Assembly: GCA_964587555.1 (NCBI GenBank)
Contig: CAZPLR010000020.1
Coordinates: forward strand, 1 to 32,236
Reading direction: 5' to 3'
From: JAHHTP01 sp964587555
GTDB taxonomy: Bacteria > Bacillota > Clostridia > Oscillospirales > Ruminococcaceae
DNA length: 32,236 bases
The notes beneath the pieces are model-generated. The model had not been told where the DNA came from. It searched no databases and was given only the letters and a program-made list of their open reading frames with translations. Numbering within the stretch: the stretch's first letter is position 1; every line of letters begins with the position of its first letter. Shown one piece after another: positions 1-7,822 of the stretch. A program made the translations under genes and the position numbers.

Positions 1-146
1 TCACTGGTTGATATCGACAAATGTTCTAAGCAGTCCTGAATATTATTCCATTCCTCTGGAAATGCTTCAGACAGTATCTCCAAAGCATGACCATAATTAT
101 AAAACTCGTATTTTTCAAATAGATCGGGTCTAATATATTTTTTCAT
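1..146 (-). CDS. BglII-family type II restriction endonuclease, N-terminal fragment (cut by window edge)
   Basis: An open frame of 48 codons starts at ATG 146-144 and runs off the left edge without a stop. The N-terminus contains YEFYNYGHALEIL, then FPEEWNNIQDCLEHL, then STS. From memory this resembles the start of BglII-like restriction endonucleases (Pfam Endonuc-BglII), where a Y-x-H-A-x-x-x-L helix is followed by FPEEW and a TSD segment. The active site lies beyond the window, so activity cannot be judged. The start is 3 bp past the stop of the upstream membrane-protein gene. A GGAGG at 161-165 precedes it at a rather long 14-base spacing. The stretch is much richer in A/T than its neighbours and uses AGA and ATA codons, which fits acquired DNA. 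A partner methyltransferase, if any, would be to the left. Confidence 0.6.
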   Translation of the reverse strand, partial: MKKYIRPDLFEKYEFYNYGHALEILSEAFPEEWNNIQDCLEHLSISTS

Positions 147-149
147 AGC

Positions 150-1715
150 TTATGCTCTTACCTCCGTTTTCAGCCCCTTCGAATCGTCGTAAGCTCTGCG
201 CAGCGTCTCCTCTAAGGCGGTCATGCTCTGCGCGTCGCATTCCTTCCCGGCATATTCCAGCAGATTATATCCCCATGCAATTTGCTCGCTTTTATCCGCT
301 TCGATCTTCTTGCTTTTTATCGCCTTATCATGCAGCTGCAAAACAGTATCGCCGTCCAAAAATGCTACGCCGCGCAGCGCCAAATACTGCCTGAGCAGCA
401 AATATCCCTCGCGGTAACGGGTATCCTGCTGCTTTACCTTCAAAAAACGTTTGTACCGCTGCCGCCATTCCTTAAACGCCGCAGACTGCCTGAATCCATA
501 CTTTTTGGCGCGCAGATCCTTGGAAAGCTCCTCCTCCACGTCAACAAACTCGTCGGCGGCTTCCCCGCTCTCCGTTTCTTGAGATGCGCCATGCCGCAAA
601 CGATGCAGCAGCGCCGAACCGCTCCTTTTGAAAAGGCTCCAAAGCTTACTGAAAACATGGAGCCGCCACAAAAGCCAGATAACGCCAATCAGCAGCAGTG
701 CAGTCAAAACATAGGAAAAAAACGCCCCGTAAGGACTGCTCTGCGCGTTTCCCTCCATGATCTCCTCCACCTGCTCGGCGTTTTCCTTAAATTTGATCTC
801 CTCATATTCGTCCGGGATAAACCAGCTTCCCACCCAGTAGAAAAAGCGGTACAGCCCAACGCCGATCCACTTGGCAAGCCATTTGATGCCGGCGATAATC
901 CAGTCACGGCAAAGAAACAACGCGGCGATCACCGCTAAAATCGCGCTCATCAGCCACAAATTGTAGCTGCGCACCCACTTCGGCAGATCCTCCATCTTAT
1001 GCTTTCTGCGCGCCATCAGAAAATCGATGTGCGACTGGTTGCGCACCATTCCGAAAATGATGATGAAAATCAAAAATTCCGGAATAAACAGCGTAAAGTC
1101 ATATTGCAGACCAACCTCGTCGATCCGCAGCAGCGCACCCTCGTCCATAAAAATAATGCGTCCGGCATTTCCGAAAGCATTCTCGGTGATCGGCTCATGC
1201 CCGTAGCTCAGCGCAACGCCCGCCACGATCACCATGCAGGCAATATGCAGTCCGCACAGCCATGCAAGGGTCGTAGTCGTATTGATTTTAGCATATGGCC
1301 GGTAATAATAGATTGTCCCCATAAAATACGCAATGGCGGCATAAAGCATGACGACCGGCGTGCGAAGCGATTCAAAGTCCATTCCGCAGACAAGGGCGGA
1401 AAAAAGGATCGGAATCAGGCACAGTATAAGGCAGAGCAGGTTAACGACAATCTGCGGCATCGCAGGCTTCTGCTTCATCCGGCTTAACAAAAAGCTGACA
1501 AAAAAGCCGAAAAATCCGCAAACCGCCAGCGCCAGAAACCGCAGCAGGATTACCGATTCGTGATACCCGCCGTACAGGTAGGTTTCGGTCGCAACCAGCG
1601 GCGGGAAAAGCACAAACATCGACGAAAAAATCGAAAGATAACGCAATACCGCCAGCATCACCGGCTGCCTTGTATTACCGCTTTCCACGTTTATTTGCTC
1701 CTTTGCCTTTTTCAT
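150..1715 (-). CDS. Polytopic membrane protein with cytosolic C-terminal domain (DUF4129-like)
   Basis: The 521-residue product has about nine hydrophobic segments: a cluster in residues 20-170, one near 205-225, two between about 248 and 300, and one near 335-357. A charged cytosolic tail of about 150 residues follows. The tail, with YREGYLLLRQYLALRG and later repeated charged helices, resembles the DUF4129 domain found next to transglutaminase-like, MoxR and DUF58 proteins, but none of those partners is in the window. The start is supported by GAGG five bases upstream of the ATG. It lies 39 bp after corA and 3 bp before the endonuclease fragment, so the three are probably cotranscribed. No enzymatic motif was recognised, and the DUF assignment is tentative. 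Confidence 0.75.
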   Translation of the reverse strand: MKKAKEQINVESGNTRQPVMLAVLRYLSIFSSMFVLFPPLVATETYLYGGYHESVILLRFLALAVCGFFGFFVSFLLSRMKQKPAMPQIVVNLLCLILCLIPILFSALVCGMDFESLRTPVVMLYAAIAYFMGTIYYYRPYAKINTTTTLAWLCGLHIACMVIVAGVALSYGHEPITENAFGNAGRIIFMDEGALLRIDEVGLQYDFTLFIPEFLIFIIIFGMVRNQSHIDFLMARRKHKMEDLPKWVRSYNLWLMSAILAVIAALFLCRDWIIAGIKWLAKWIGVGLYRFFYWVGSWFIPDEYEEIKFKENAEQVEEIMEGNAQSSPYGAFFSYVLTALLLIGVIWLLWRLHVFSKLWSLFKRSGSALLHRLRHGASQETESGEAADEFVDVEEELSKDLRAKKYGFRQSAAFKEWRQRYKRFLKVKQQDTRYREGYLLLRQYLALRGVAFLDGDTVLQLHDKAIKSKKIEADKSEQIAWGYNLLEYAGKECDAQSMTALEETLRRAYDDSKGLKTEVRA

Positions 1716-1754
1716 TTCTTCCTCTTCCTATCCAATTTAAGCCTTACGGCATAT

Positions 1755-2696
1755 TTACAGCATCTTCTTTTTCCGCAGGATCAGCAGCACTACCACGCAG
1801 ATTACCGCCATGATCGCGCAGACGATTGTAAAACCATGCGGCGTTTTGGCAAACGGCATCCAATTCGCGTCAACGTTCATGCCGTAGATACCGGTAATAA
1901 CGGTCGGAACCGCAGTCACCAGCGTGATCGCGGTCAGATATTTCATAACTCGGTTCATTCTGGTATCGATGATGGAATACAGAAGATCCCTTGTGCCGTC
2001 AATAATATCCCGATAGATCGCCGCCATTTCGATCGCCTGCTGATACTCAACCAATACATCCTCCAGCAGATCCATATCATCGTCGTACTGCTCCAGCCGC
2101 TTGTACCGCCGCAGCCGCTCGATCACCCCGATATTCGCGCGCAGAGAGGTCGAAAAGTAGACCAAGGTTGATTCCAGCTCGTGCAGATCGATCAAATCGC
2201 TGTCCTGCGTCTTTTCGCCGACGCGCTCCTCCACCTCAGTACGCTGCTTATCGATCTGCCGCAGCGAAAGCTGATAGATCGAGGCGGAGCGCAGGCAGAT
2301 CTGATAAACAAATTTCATCTTTTTCTTGCTGCTGAAATCCCTGACCCTGCCGCGGACAAAATCCTCTAAGATCGGCGTTTTTTGGCGGCAAATCGTGATG
2401 ATTGTATCAGAAAGCACGATAATGCCCAGCGGCATAGTGGTGTACATTGTTTTGTGATGACGTACCTCCGGAAACGGAAGGTCTATGAGGATCAGCGTAT
2501 AGTCGTCCTCTAACGCAATACGGGAGGTTTCCTCCGCGTCAAGCGCGCTTGCCAGATCGTCCGGCTCAATCTGATATGCTTCTGCGACCAGCGAAAGCTC
2601 CTCGCTTGTGGGGTCGATTAGCTGTATCCAAATGCCTTCCTCGAACCTTTGCAGCTGTGTAATGATATGGTCTTCTGTTTTAAAGATATTCAGCAT
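1755..2696 (-). CDS. corA: CorA-family magnesium/divalent cation transporter
   Basis: The 313-residue protein has the CorA layout: a large acidic, helical N-terminal cytoplasmic domain, a long stalk helix (about 190-250), then two C-terminal membrane segments (about 252-269 and 288-306). The signature GMN motif is at residues 272-274 (IYGMNVDANW), in the loop after the first membrane helix, and a short basic tail RKKKML follows. Family members form pentameric channels that admit Mg2+ and sometimes Co2+ or Ni2+ across the inner membrane. The start has a strong AAGGGGG site seven bases upstream. A promoter with TATAAT lies about 50 bp upstream. No Mg2+ riboswitch could be recognised in the short leader. 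Confidence 0.95.
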   Translation of the reverse strand: MLNIFKTEDHIITQLQRFEEGIWIQLIDPTSEELSLVAEAYQIEPDDLASALDAEETSRIALEDDYTLILIDLPFPEVRHHKTMYTTMPLGIIVLSDTIITICRQKTPILEDFVRGRVRDFSSKKKMKFVYQICLRSASIYQLSLRQIDKQRTEVEERVGEKTQDSDLIDLHELESTLVYFSTSLRANIGVIERLRRYKRLEQYDDDMDLLEDVLVEYQQAIEMAAIYRDIIDGTRDLLYSIIDTRMNRVMKYLTAITLVTAVPTVITGIYGMNVDANWMPFAKTPHGFTIVCAIMAVICVVVLLILRKKKML

Positions 2697-2745
2697 ACCG
2701 TTTCCCCCTTTGCAAGTGTTTTGGCAGATTTTTTTCGTTCTTTTT

Positions 2746-2774
2746 ATTATACATCAAAAAGGCGATGATTGCAA
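2746..2774 (-). promoter_or_regulatory. Sigma-A promoter of corA
   Basis: On the minus strand TTGCAA (2774-2769) is separated by 17 bp from a consensus TATAAT (2751-2746). The leader to the corA start is about 45 bases. This is the only good promoter match between corA and the gene before it. Confidence 0.65.
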
Positions 2775-2821
2775 CCCAAAAACGCGGAAAAAGCGCCTTA
2801 AAAATGTCAAAACGCAAGAAA

Positions 2822-2859
2822 TCGGGCAAATTCCGGGAATTTACCCAGATTTTGCCCGA
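2822..2859 (-). terminator. Stem-loop downstream of the DHHW lipoprotein gene (probable terminator)
   Basis: A 9-bp perfect stem (2822-2830 with 2851-2859, TCGGGCAAA/TTTGCCCGA) encloses a smaller CTGGG/CCCGG stem. It lies about 30 bp past the stop of the DHHW gene. The following U-tract is weak (ATTTCTT), so termination may be partial. Confidence 0.5.
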
Positions 2860-2886
2860 AGCCTGCAAAAATACGCGATTCACATC

Positions 2887-4068
2887 TCACCTAATCGACT
2901 GATTCAGTTTCCCAATCAGATAGTCGTTTCTGGTCATCGAGATATTATTGGCAAAGATGACATCATCCACCTGCTTCTCCTTTGCCAAAGAGACAATACC
3001 GTCCGCATAATAGCGGTAGTCGATCTCATAGATTACGCTGTAATGATCCGCCAAGAACGGGATCAGCGCGTTTCCGAAGGATTCCTTCACCACAATACAG
3101 CTGCTGCCATCCGTCACACTCGCATTTTCGATCACCGTATATGGATTGTCGCTCCCGGCAAAGGTGCTGTATTTTAAGCTCGCTTTGTAATTCGTCACAT
3201 CGCCGATGATCGGCCACTCATAGGACTGACCGTCGGTTTGGGTAAAGGTCAGCTTGATGCTGTCCTCTGTCACTGGATGATATGCCACAACCGTATCCGG
3301 ATGATCCCCAAGCGCCGCGCTTTCGCCGGTATCCTTATAAAACGAGCCTAAAAAGCCCTCAAAGCTTTCCTGCTGGTAATCCACGATCGCGTTCGGCACA
3401 AATCCCTTTACCGCGCAGAACTGCTCGTAGGCGTAGTACGCGCCAAGCGCCGTCCAATGATGGTCGGTGCGAAAATAAATATACTCGTCCCGATGTGTCA
3501 TCAGCGCCGGATAAAGCTCGACCCTCTTGACGTTGTCTGCCATCAGCACGTCCAGCTTTTCGATCGACTCGCCGACGTCGCTGCTTTGTACCTGATCTCT
3601 ATAATTATCCGGGAAGGTGATACCCATACTGATTGGAATAATCATGCTGTAAACATCGCAAGTTCCGTCCAGCGCCGCGGCGGCATTGTTGACCGCCGCC
3701 GCATATTTTTCCGCGCGGCTCTCGACATAAGTATAAAGCTCATATGCCGCATCGCCAACCGCGACAACCGTGTCGTATTTGACCAATTTCTCATCCGAGG
3801 TAATCGGCGTATAAACCTCCATATCCGGCTCAGACGAAACTTCCTCCGAGCTTTGATTCGATACTTCCTCCTCCGAGGATACGCCGTCCGAAGCGGAATC
3901 CTCCTCCGACGAAGAATCCTCCTCCGACGAAGAATCCTCCAACGATGTTTCCGGCGAGGAAACATCAGAACTGCTCGGATTCCCATCGATTCTGCTGCAC
4001 CCGGCAAAAATTGAAACGGTCAGCAGCCCTGCCATCAGGCAGGAAAGCACTTTTTTTATCTGTTTCAT
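2887..4068 (-). CDS. DHHW-family lipoprotein, AlgX/AlgJ-like acetyltransferase-type protein
   Basis: The 393-residue product begins with a lipoprotein signal (hydrophobic core, then FAGC with the lipidation Cys at residue 24). Residues about 30-85 form a Ser/Asp/Glu-rich low-complexity linker. The globular domain carries RTDHHW at residues 200-205 and, near the C-terminus, VVKESFG, the expected place of the nucleophilic Ser. DHHW proteins are related to AlgJ/AlgX-type enzymes that pass acetyl groups to extracytoplasmic polymers with an MBOAT partner. No MBOAT is adjacent here; the gene follows the DUF4358 lipoprotein by 12 bp. The ATG at 4068 is preferred because GGGG lies five bases upstream; a GTG at 4074 is in frame. 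The acceptor polymer is unknown. Confidence 0.82.
   Translation of the reverse strand: MKQIKKVLSCLMAGLLTVSIFAGCSRIDGNPSSSDVSSPETSLEDSSSEEDSSSEEDSASDGVSSEEEVSNQSSEEVSSEPDMEVYTPITSDEKLVKYDTVVAVGDAAYELYTYVESRAEKYAAAVNNAAAALDGTCDVYSMIIPISMGITFPDNYRDQVQSSDVGESIEKLDVLMADNVKRVELYPALMTHRDEYIYFRTDHHWTALGAYYAYEQFCAVKGFVPNAIVDYQQESFEGFLGSFYKDTGESAALGDHPDTVVAYHPVTEDSIKLTFTQTDGQSYEWPIIGDVTNYKASLKYSTFAGSDNPYTVIENASVTDGSSCIVVKESFGNALIPFLADHYSVIYEIDYRYYADGIVSLAKEKQVDDVIFANNISMTRNDYLIGKLNQSIR
3898..3942 (-). repeat. 18-bp in-frame tandem repeat encoding the SSSEED linker
   Basis: Within the linker of the DHHW lipoprotein an 18-bp unit (GAATCCTCCTCCGACGAA on the plus strand) occurs twice in direct succession with a third partial copy. 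Each copy encodes one SSSEED hexapeptide, so slippage would change linker length without shifting the frame. Confidence 0.7.
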
Positions 4069-4080
4069 CCGCACCCCGTC

Positions 4081-4548
4081 TTATTGCATCTTCTCGTCGA
4101 TAACCGACGCAGCCTTGATATAATCCGAGGTGACGCAGAGCACAACATAGTTCCCCTTTTCGATCACCACAGCGTTATTCACCTTATCCGCCTCAACAGG
4201 GAGATAATCCTCAAACGCAGCTTTGACGTCGCTTAGGTGCTGATCAACCGCTTCGGCGACCTCCTTCACCTGTGCGCTGTTTTCGCAGGTAAAGAACGCA
4301 AGCTCATCGGCAGTCGATCCCGCGCCAAGATAAAGCTCGGCTTTTACACCCTCCGGCAGCGTAAACATCATCTGCGCTATGCTCTCATCCACCGCAGCAA
4401 GCTCCGAATCGAACCGGACGCTCTCCTGCACCGCAGTGGAAACCGCCGCTGTGTCAATGGTCAGTTCCTTCTGTGCGCAGGCGGTAAGCGTCGCGCCCGC
4501 AAGGATCGCAGCGCCAAACGCAAGCAGGCTTCTTCTCATTTTCTTCAT
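4081..4548 (-). CDS. DUF4358-family lipoprotein
   Basis: The product is 155 residues. The N-terminus MKKMRRSLLAF followed by a hydrophobic stretch and LTAC places the lipidated Cys at residue 24, so the mature protein should be anchored outside the membrane. The rest matches DUF4358 proteins of gut Clostridia in size and pattern (an SELAAVDESIAQMMF-like start, a central AELYLGAGSTADELAFF strand region, and a C-terminal helix with EKGNYVVLCV). Function is unknown. The gene is first in a two-gene unit with the DHHW lipoprotein, which suggests a shared cell-surface role. AAAGGA lies eight bases before the ATG, and a promoter and inverted repeat lie just upstream. Confidence 0.82.
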   Translation of the reverse strand: MKKMRRSLLAFGAAILAGATLTACAQKELTIDTAAVSTAVQESVRFDSELAAVDESIAQMMFTLPEGVKAELYLGAGSTADELAFFTCENSAQVKEVAEAVDQHLSDVKAAFEDYLPVEADKVNNAVVIEKGNYVVLCVTSDYIKAASVIDEKMQ

Positions 4549-4573
4549 AACTCGTTTCCTTTCTATTCCCTAT

Positions 4574-4604
4574 GGTTATGCCGGATATCCTTTCCAGCAT
4601 AACC
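4574..4604 (-). promoter_or_regulatory. Inverted repeat at the transcription start of the DUF4358-DHHW operon
   Basis: The arms GGTTATGCCGG (4574-4584) and CCAGCATAACC (4594-4604) pair over 11 positions with one G-U wobble around a 9-base loop. The repeat abuts the -10 box, so it may be an operator or a 5' hairpin that stabilises the mRNA. Confidence 0.5.
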
Positions 4605-4633
4605 ATTATAACCCGCAAGCCTACTGAAAACAA
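4605..4633 (-). promoter_or_regulatory. Sigma-A promoter of the DUF4358-DHHW operon
   Basis: On the minus strand TTGTTT (4633-4628) is followed after 17 bp by a consensus TATAAT (4610-4605), about 57 bp before the DUF4358 start codon. Confidence 0.6.
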
Positions 4634-4691
4634 CCAAAATTCGACAACAAATGATTACAAATAGTCACAAAACCACGTAGAAATACGCCAT

Positions 4692-6065
4692 TTAAATTCC
4701 AATCACATGCAGCGCTTCCTTGACCGTGCGCACACCGATCAGTTTAATCCCGGCAATCTCCGCCTCGCCTGCGGCCTTTACCTGCTGCGCCGGCAAAATA
4801 CAATGGGTAAAGCCTAAACGTTTGGCTTCTTTGATCCGCGCCTCGATCTGGCTGACCGCACGCACCTCGCCGCCTAAACCGATCTCGCCGAACGCGATCA
4901 GCTTATCCGGCACCGGTTTATCGGTAAGCCCAGAGGATAAAGCGAGGGCAACCGGCAAATCAGCCGCCGGTTCGTCCAAACGCAGCCCGCCCGCGACGTT
5001 GATATAGGTGTCGAGCGAACCGAAATAATAGCCGGTGCGCTTTTCCAGCACCGCGATAAGCATCACCAGCCGGTTATAGTCAAACCCGGCTGCCGTGCGG
5101 CGCGGCGTACCGAAATTAGTTTTGGTAACCAGCGCCTGCACCTCCGTCAGAATCGGTCTTAACCCTTCCATCAGACAGACCACGCAGCTGCCGGAGATGG
5201 AAAGCATCCGCTCGGAGAGCAGCATAAGCGACGGATTTTTCACCTCGCGCAGTCCCTTTGCCCACATCTCGAACACACCGATCTCATTTGTCGAGCCGAA
5301 CCGATTTTTAATCGCCCGCAGAATACGGTAGGAGAGGGTGCGCTCCCCTTCAAAATGCAGCACCGCGTCGACGATATGCTCCATCACCTTCGGTCCGGCG
5401 ATCGCGCCGTCCTTATTGACATGGCTGACGATAAAAAATGGGATATTTTCGCCCTTTGCGACCCGCATGAATGCGTTTGTTGTTTCTCTGACCTGTGTGA
5501 TACTGCCCGGCGAGGAGTTGATCCCGCTTAGATTCATCGTCTGGATTGAATCGATGATTACCACATCCGGCTTAATCTCCCGTACCGTCTGGCAAATGCC
5601 GGAAACGTCGGTTTCGGTCAGCAGCATCAAATGATGCCCGGATACCTCCAAGCGATCCGCGCGCAGCTTGATCTGTCTAGCGGATTCCTCACCGGAAACA
5701 TAAAGGATTCGATGCGCCTGACCCAAAAAGCCACAGATCTGCAAAAGCAGGGTAGATTTCCCAATGCCCGGCTCACCGCCGAGCAGCACAAGGCTCCCTC
5801 TGACAATCCCGCCGCCAAGCACCCGGTCCAGCTCCTCCGAACCGGTCGAGAATCGGGCTTCGATATCGGTGCGCACGCTGGAAAGCGCCACCGGTTTAAA
5901 CGCCTGCGTCGGCGTAAGCTCCGCTTTAGAGTAGCCCGCGACTGCGTTTAGGTCGATATGCTCCTCCAATGTATTCCACTTTCCGCATTCAGGGCAGCGG
6001 CCAAGCCATTTCGCAGTCTGGTAACCGCAGCTGCTGCACTCAAAATAGGATTTTTGCTTTGCCAC
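4692..6065 (-). CDS. radA: DNA repair protein RadA (Sms)
   Basis: The 457-residue protein shows the full RadA order. An N-terminal four-cysteine zinc finger is at C10, C13, C24 and C27. A RecA-like ATPase follows with Walker A GGEPGIGKST near 96-105, then the RadA-specific KNRFG motif (IKNRFGSTNE, near 254), and a Lon-like C-terminal domain (YFGSLDTYINVAGGLRLDEP onward). RadA is a DnaB-like helicase that drives branch migration during homologous recombination. Start is GTG at 6065, directly after the MYG1 stop (TAAGTG), with GAGG eight bases upstream inside the previous gene, implying translational coupling. It is the last gene of its operon; no clear terminator was seen after it. Confidence 0.97.
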   Translation of the reverse strand: MAKQKSYFECSSCGYQTAKWLGRCPECGKWNTLEEHIDLNAVAGYSKAELTPTQAFKPVALSSVRTDIEARFSTGSEELDRVLGGGIVRGSLVLLGGEPGIGKSTLLLQICGFLGQAHRILYVSGEESARQIKLRADRLEVSGHHLMLLTETDVSGICQTVREIKPDVVIIDSIQTMNLSGINSSPGSITQVRETTNAFMRVAKGENIPFFIVSHVNKDGAIAGPKVMEHIVDAVLHFEGERTLSYRILRAIKNRFGSTNEIGVFEMWAKGLREVKNPSLMLLSERMLSISGSCVVCLMEGLRPILTEVQALVTKTNFGTPRRTAAGFDYNRLVMLIAVLEKRTGYYFGSLDTYINVAGGLRLDEPAADLPVALALSSGLTDKPVPDKLIAFGEIGLGGEVRAVSQIEARIKEAKRLGFTHCILPAQQVKAAGEAEIAGIKLIGVRTVKEALHVIGI

Positions 6066-6968
6066 TTATGTTTCCTCTTCCTGTTTCTGCATTGCCGCCT
6101 TTGCCAGCGCAATCCGGCATGCCTCCCTTGCCTGCGCTTGGGTATTCGTCGAAACCAAAAAACGCGCATGATGGCAAAAACGCAGTCCGGAAACGCCGGA
6201 GATGCCCGGCAGTTCGCTTGCAGGCTTGCCTGCCCAGCTTTCTGGGAACGGGCAGCGCGGCGCATTATTTTCCGCCGAGATCGGAATCACCTGCGCGCTC
6301 CAGCCGCCGCGCTGCGACGGATAAACAACGAACTTCGCGTCGCTTTCGATCAGCACGCTTCTCCACGGCGCGTAGACTTCCAGCGTGACGATATCCCCGC
6401 CGTTGGCGCGCTCCAGCGCCGAAAGCACAAGCTTTCTCGCGCGGTAAATGCCGAATATCCCGGCAATCTTATTTTCTAATATAATCTTAGCAAACGCAAC
6501 CGCGCGCATAAAGCAGTCGTCCGGCTTTTCAGTCGAGTCCCACAACGGATTAAACTGCCCGATGATATCGGCAAGCGGCTCTCCGCAGCCGGTATTATCA
6601 TCCAGATCCAGCGGACAGATAAATTTTTCATCGAACCGGCGCACTTCGATGTCCAAAGCGTCCTCCGGCACGCCGCTTTTCATCAGCTCTCTGCCAAACG
6701 CGCGCCAGAGTAAGCCAAACGCCGCATAGCGCACGCCGTTTTCCCTGACCGGCGCATCGTCCTGATGGTGGTCGTATTCGCCCAGACCGATGTCGTACAC
6801 GATCCCGCGAAACTCTGGCGGCACGGAAAAGACCCGCCGCACCGAAAGCTTCGGCACCAGCATCTTCAAAAACGCCGTAGAAAACACATCATCCGCGTGG
6901 AACTTTCCGCCATGGGTCATCGCATATGGATACTCCCGCAGCTCGTCGATTGTCGTAATTGCAGCCAT
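6066..6968 (-). CDS. MYG1/UPF0160-family metal-dependent protein
   Basis: The product is 300 residues when started at ATG 6968, which has AGAGGAG placed seven bases upstream. The same frame is open further upstream, but that part overlaps the YbaK gene and is not conserved. THGGKFHADDV near residues 17-27 is the family signature and resembles the metal-binding motif of DHH phosphoesterases; GEYDHHQ further on is a second metal-binding motif. Eukaryotic MYG1 is reported as a 3'-5' exoribonuclease, while bacterial members are little studied. It lies 11 bp after ybaK and directly abuts radA, so it is part of the operon. A phosphoesterase or nuclease role is inferred from the family only. Confidence 0.88.
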   Translation of the reverse strand: MAAITTIDELREYPYAMTHGGKFHADDVFSTAFLKMLVPKLSVRRVFSVPPEFRGIVYDIGLGEYDHHQDDAPVRENGVRYAAFGLLWRAFGRELMKSGVPEDALDIEVRRFDEKFICPLDLDDNTGCGEPLADIIGQFNPLWDSTEKPDDCFMRAVAFAKIILENKIAGIFGIYRARKLVLSALERANGGDIVTLEVYAPWRSVLIESDAKFVVYPSQRGGWSAQVIPISAENNAPRCPFPESWAGKPASELPGISGVSGLRFCHHARFLVSTNTQAQAREACRIALAKAAMQKQEEET

Positions 6969-6979
6969 ACCTTCTCCTC

Positions 6980-7471
6980 TTAACTCCCCGCCGTAATCTG
7001 CGCGAAAAACGCGCCGCTTGCCTTGATTAGATCCGCCGGACGAAGCTCCGCCTGAATTCCGATCTTCCCGGCGCTGACGCAGATCGTTTCCTGATCCCGC
7101 GCTGCCTCGTCCAGCACGGTCACAAACCGCTTCTTCATGCCGACCGGCGCGCATCCGCCGCGGATATATCCGGTGACGGCGTTGATCTGCGCGACCGGGA
7201 TCATCGAAACAGACTTCTCCCCTACTGCCGCCGCAGCCTTTTTTAAATCCAGCTCCTTCGCCACGCAGAGCACAAAAACATAATGCTCTTTGCTTGCGCC
7301 GACCGTCACAAGCGTTTTATAGACCCGGCCCACATCCTGCCCCAATTTTGCCGCGACGCTGATACCGTCTATCGCGCCGTCCCTATGCTCATAGGTATGC
7401 ACGGTGTAGGCGATATTTTCCTGCTCTAAAATGCGCATTGCGTTGGTTTTGGGAACCGCGTGCTTTGCCAA
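6980..7471 (-). CDS. ybaK: Cys-tRNA(Pro)/aminoacyl-tRNA deacylase, YbaK/EbsC family
   Basis: The product is about 163 residues and matches YbaK throughout. It has KTNAMRILEQ at the start, VYKTLVTVG with the conserved Lys of the active-site pocket, KELDLKKAAAAVG, TGYIRGGCAPVGMKKR and a C-terminal ICVSAGKIGIQAEL. YbaK proteins hydrolyse Cys mischarged on tRNA(Pro) in the cytosol. No ATG fits. TTG at 7471 is preferred because AAGGTG sits six bases before it, giving MAKHAVPKTNAMR; a GTG at 7480 is also in frame but has its ribosome site directly against it. The gene follows the Nif11-like gene by 15 bp and precedes the MYG1 gene by 11 bp. Confidence 0.92.
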   Translation of the reverse strand: MAKHAVPKTNAMRILEQENIAYTVHTYEHRDGAIDGISVAAKLGQDVGRVYKTLVTVGASKEHYVFVLCVAKELDLKKAAAAVGEKSVSMIPVAQINAVTGYIRGGCAPVGMKKRFVTVLDEAARDQETICVSAGKIGIQAELRPADLIKASGAFFAQITAGS

Positions 7472-7486
7472 ATCTCTCACCTTCCG

Positions 7487-7768
7487 TTAAAACAGGGACG
7501 CCAAAAACATCTCGTAAGCGTCGTCCCAACCCTCTAACGGCGTGACCGCCGCGCCGTTGCAGCTTTTGAAAAGGTTGTCATAATAATCCTCTCCCAAGCG
7601 GATCATTTCGCCCGGCGTGATCAAAAATCCAGCTCGCCCTGCGACGGCGCAGAACGCCTCCAACGGCTGGTCGCTTTTTTGCGTGTCCAGCAGCTCCTTT
7701 TTCAGCGCGCTGTCTTCGCGCGCCATCATCCGCAGACGCTCCAAATCTTCTTCCAGTGTTCTTGCCAT
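7487..7768 (-). CDS. Nif11-like small protein
   Basis: The product is 93 residues when started at ATG 7768, chosen because a near-perfect AAGGAGGTG lies seven bases upstream; a longer in-frame start at 7789 lacks one. Residues 1-60 (TLEEDLERLRMMAREDSALKK, then FCAVAGRAGFLITPGEM as separate segments) follow the Nif11 pattern of a helix, a short linker and an A-x-x-x-G-F/Y-x-[FI]-[ST] turn. Nif11 domains occur as RiPP leader peptides or as stand-alone small proteins. There is no GG cleavage motif, no Cys/Ser/Thr-rich core and no modifying enzyme nearby, so a housekeeping or regulatory role is likelier than a peptide product. The C-terminus ends in aromatic residues (WDDAYEMFLASLF). Confidence 0.75.
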   Translation of the reverse strand: MARTLEEDLERLRMMAREDSALKKELLDTQKSDQPLEAFCAVAGRAGFLITPGEMIRLGEDYYDNLFKSCNGAAVTPLEGWDDAYEMFLASLF

Positions 7769-7822
7769 ACGGCGCACCTCCTTAACCATCCTACTTTTCA
7801 GTTTATGCTTTTTCCCTTCCGC

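Noticed and set aside
6969..7154. Upstream extension of the MYG1-family frame
   Set aside because: It overlaps ybaK, is not conserved in the family, and the ribosome site points to ATG 6968.
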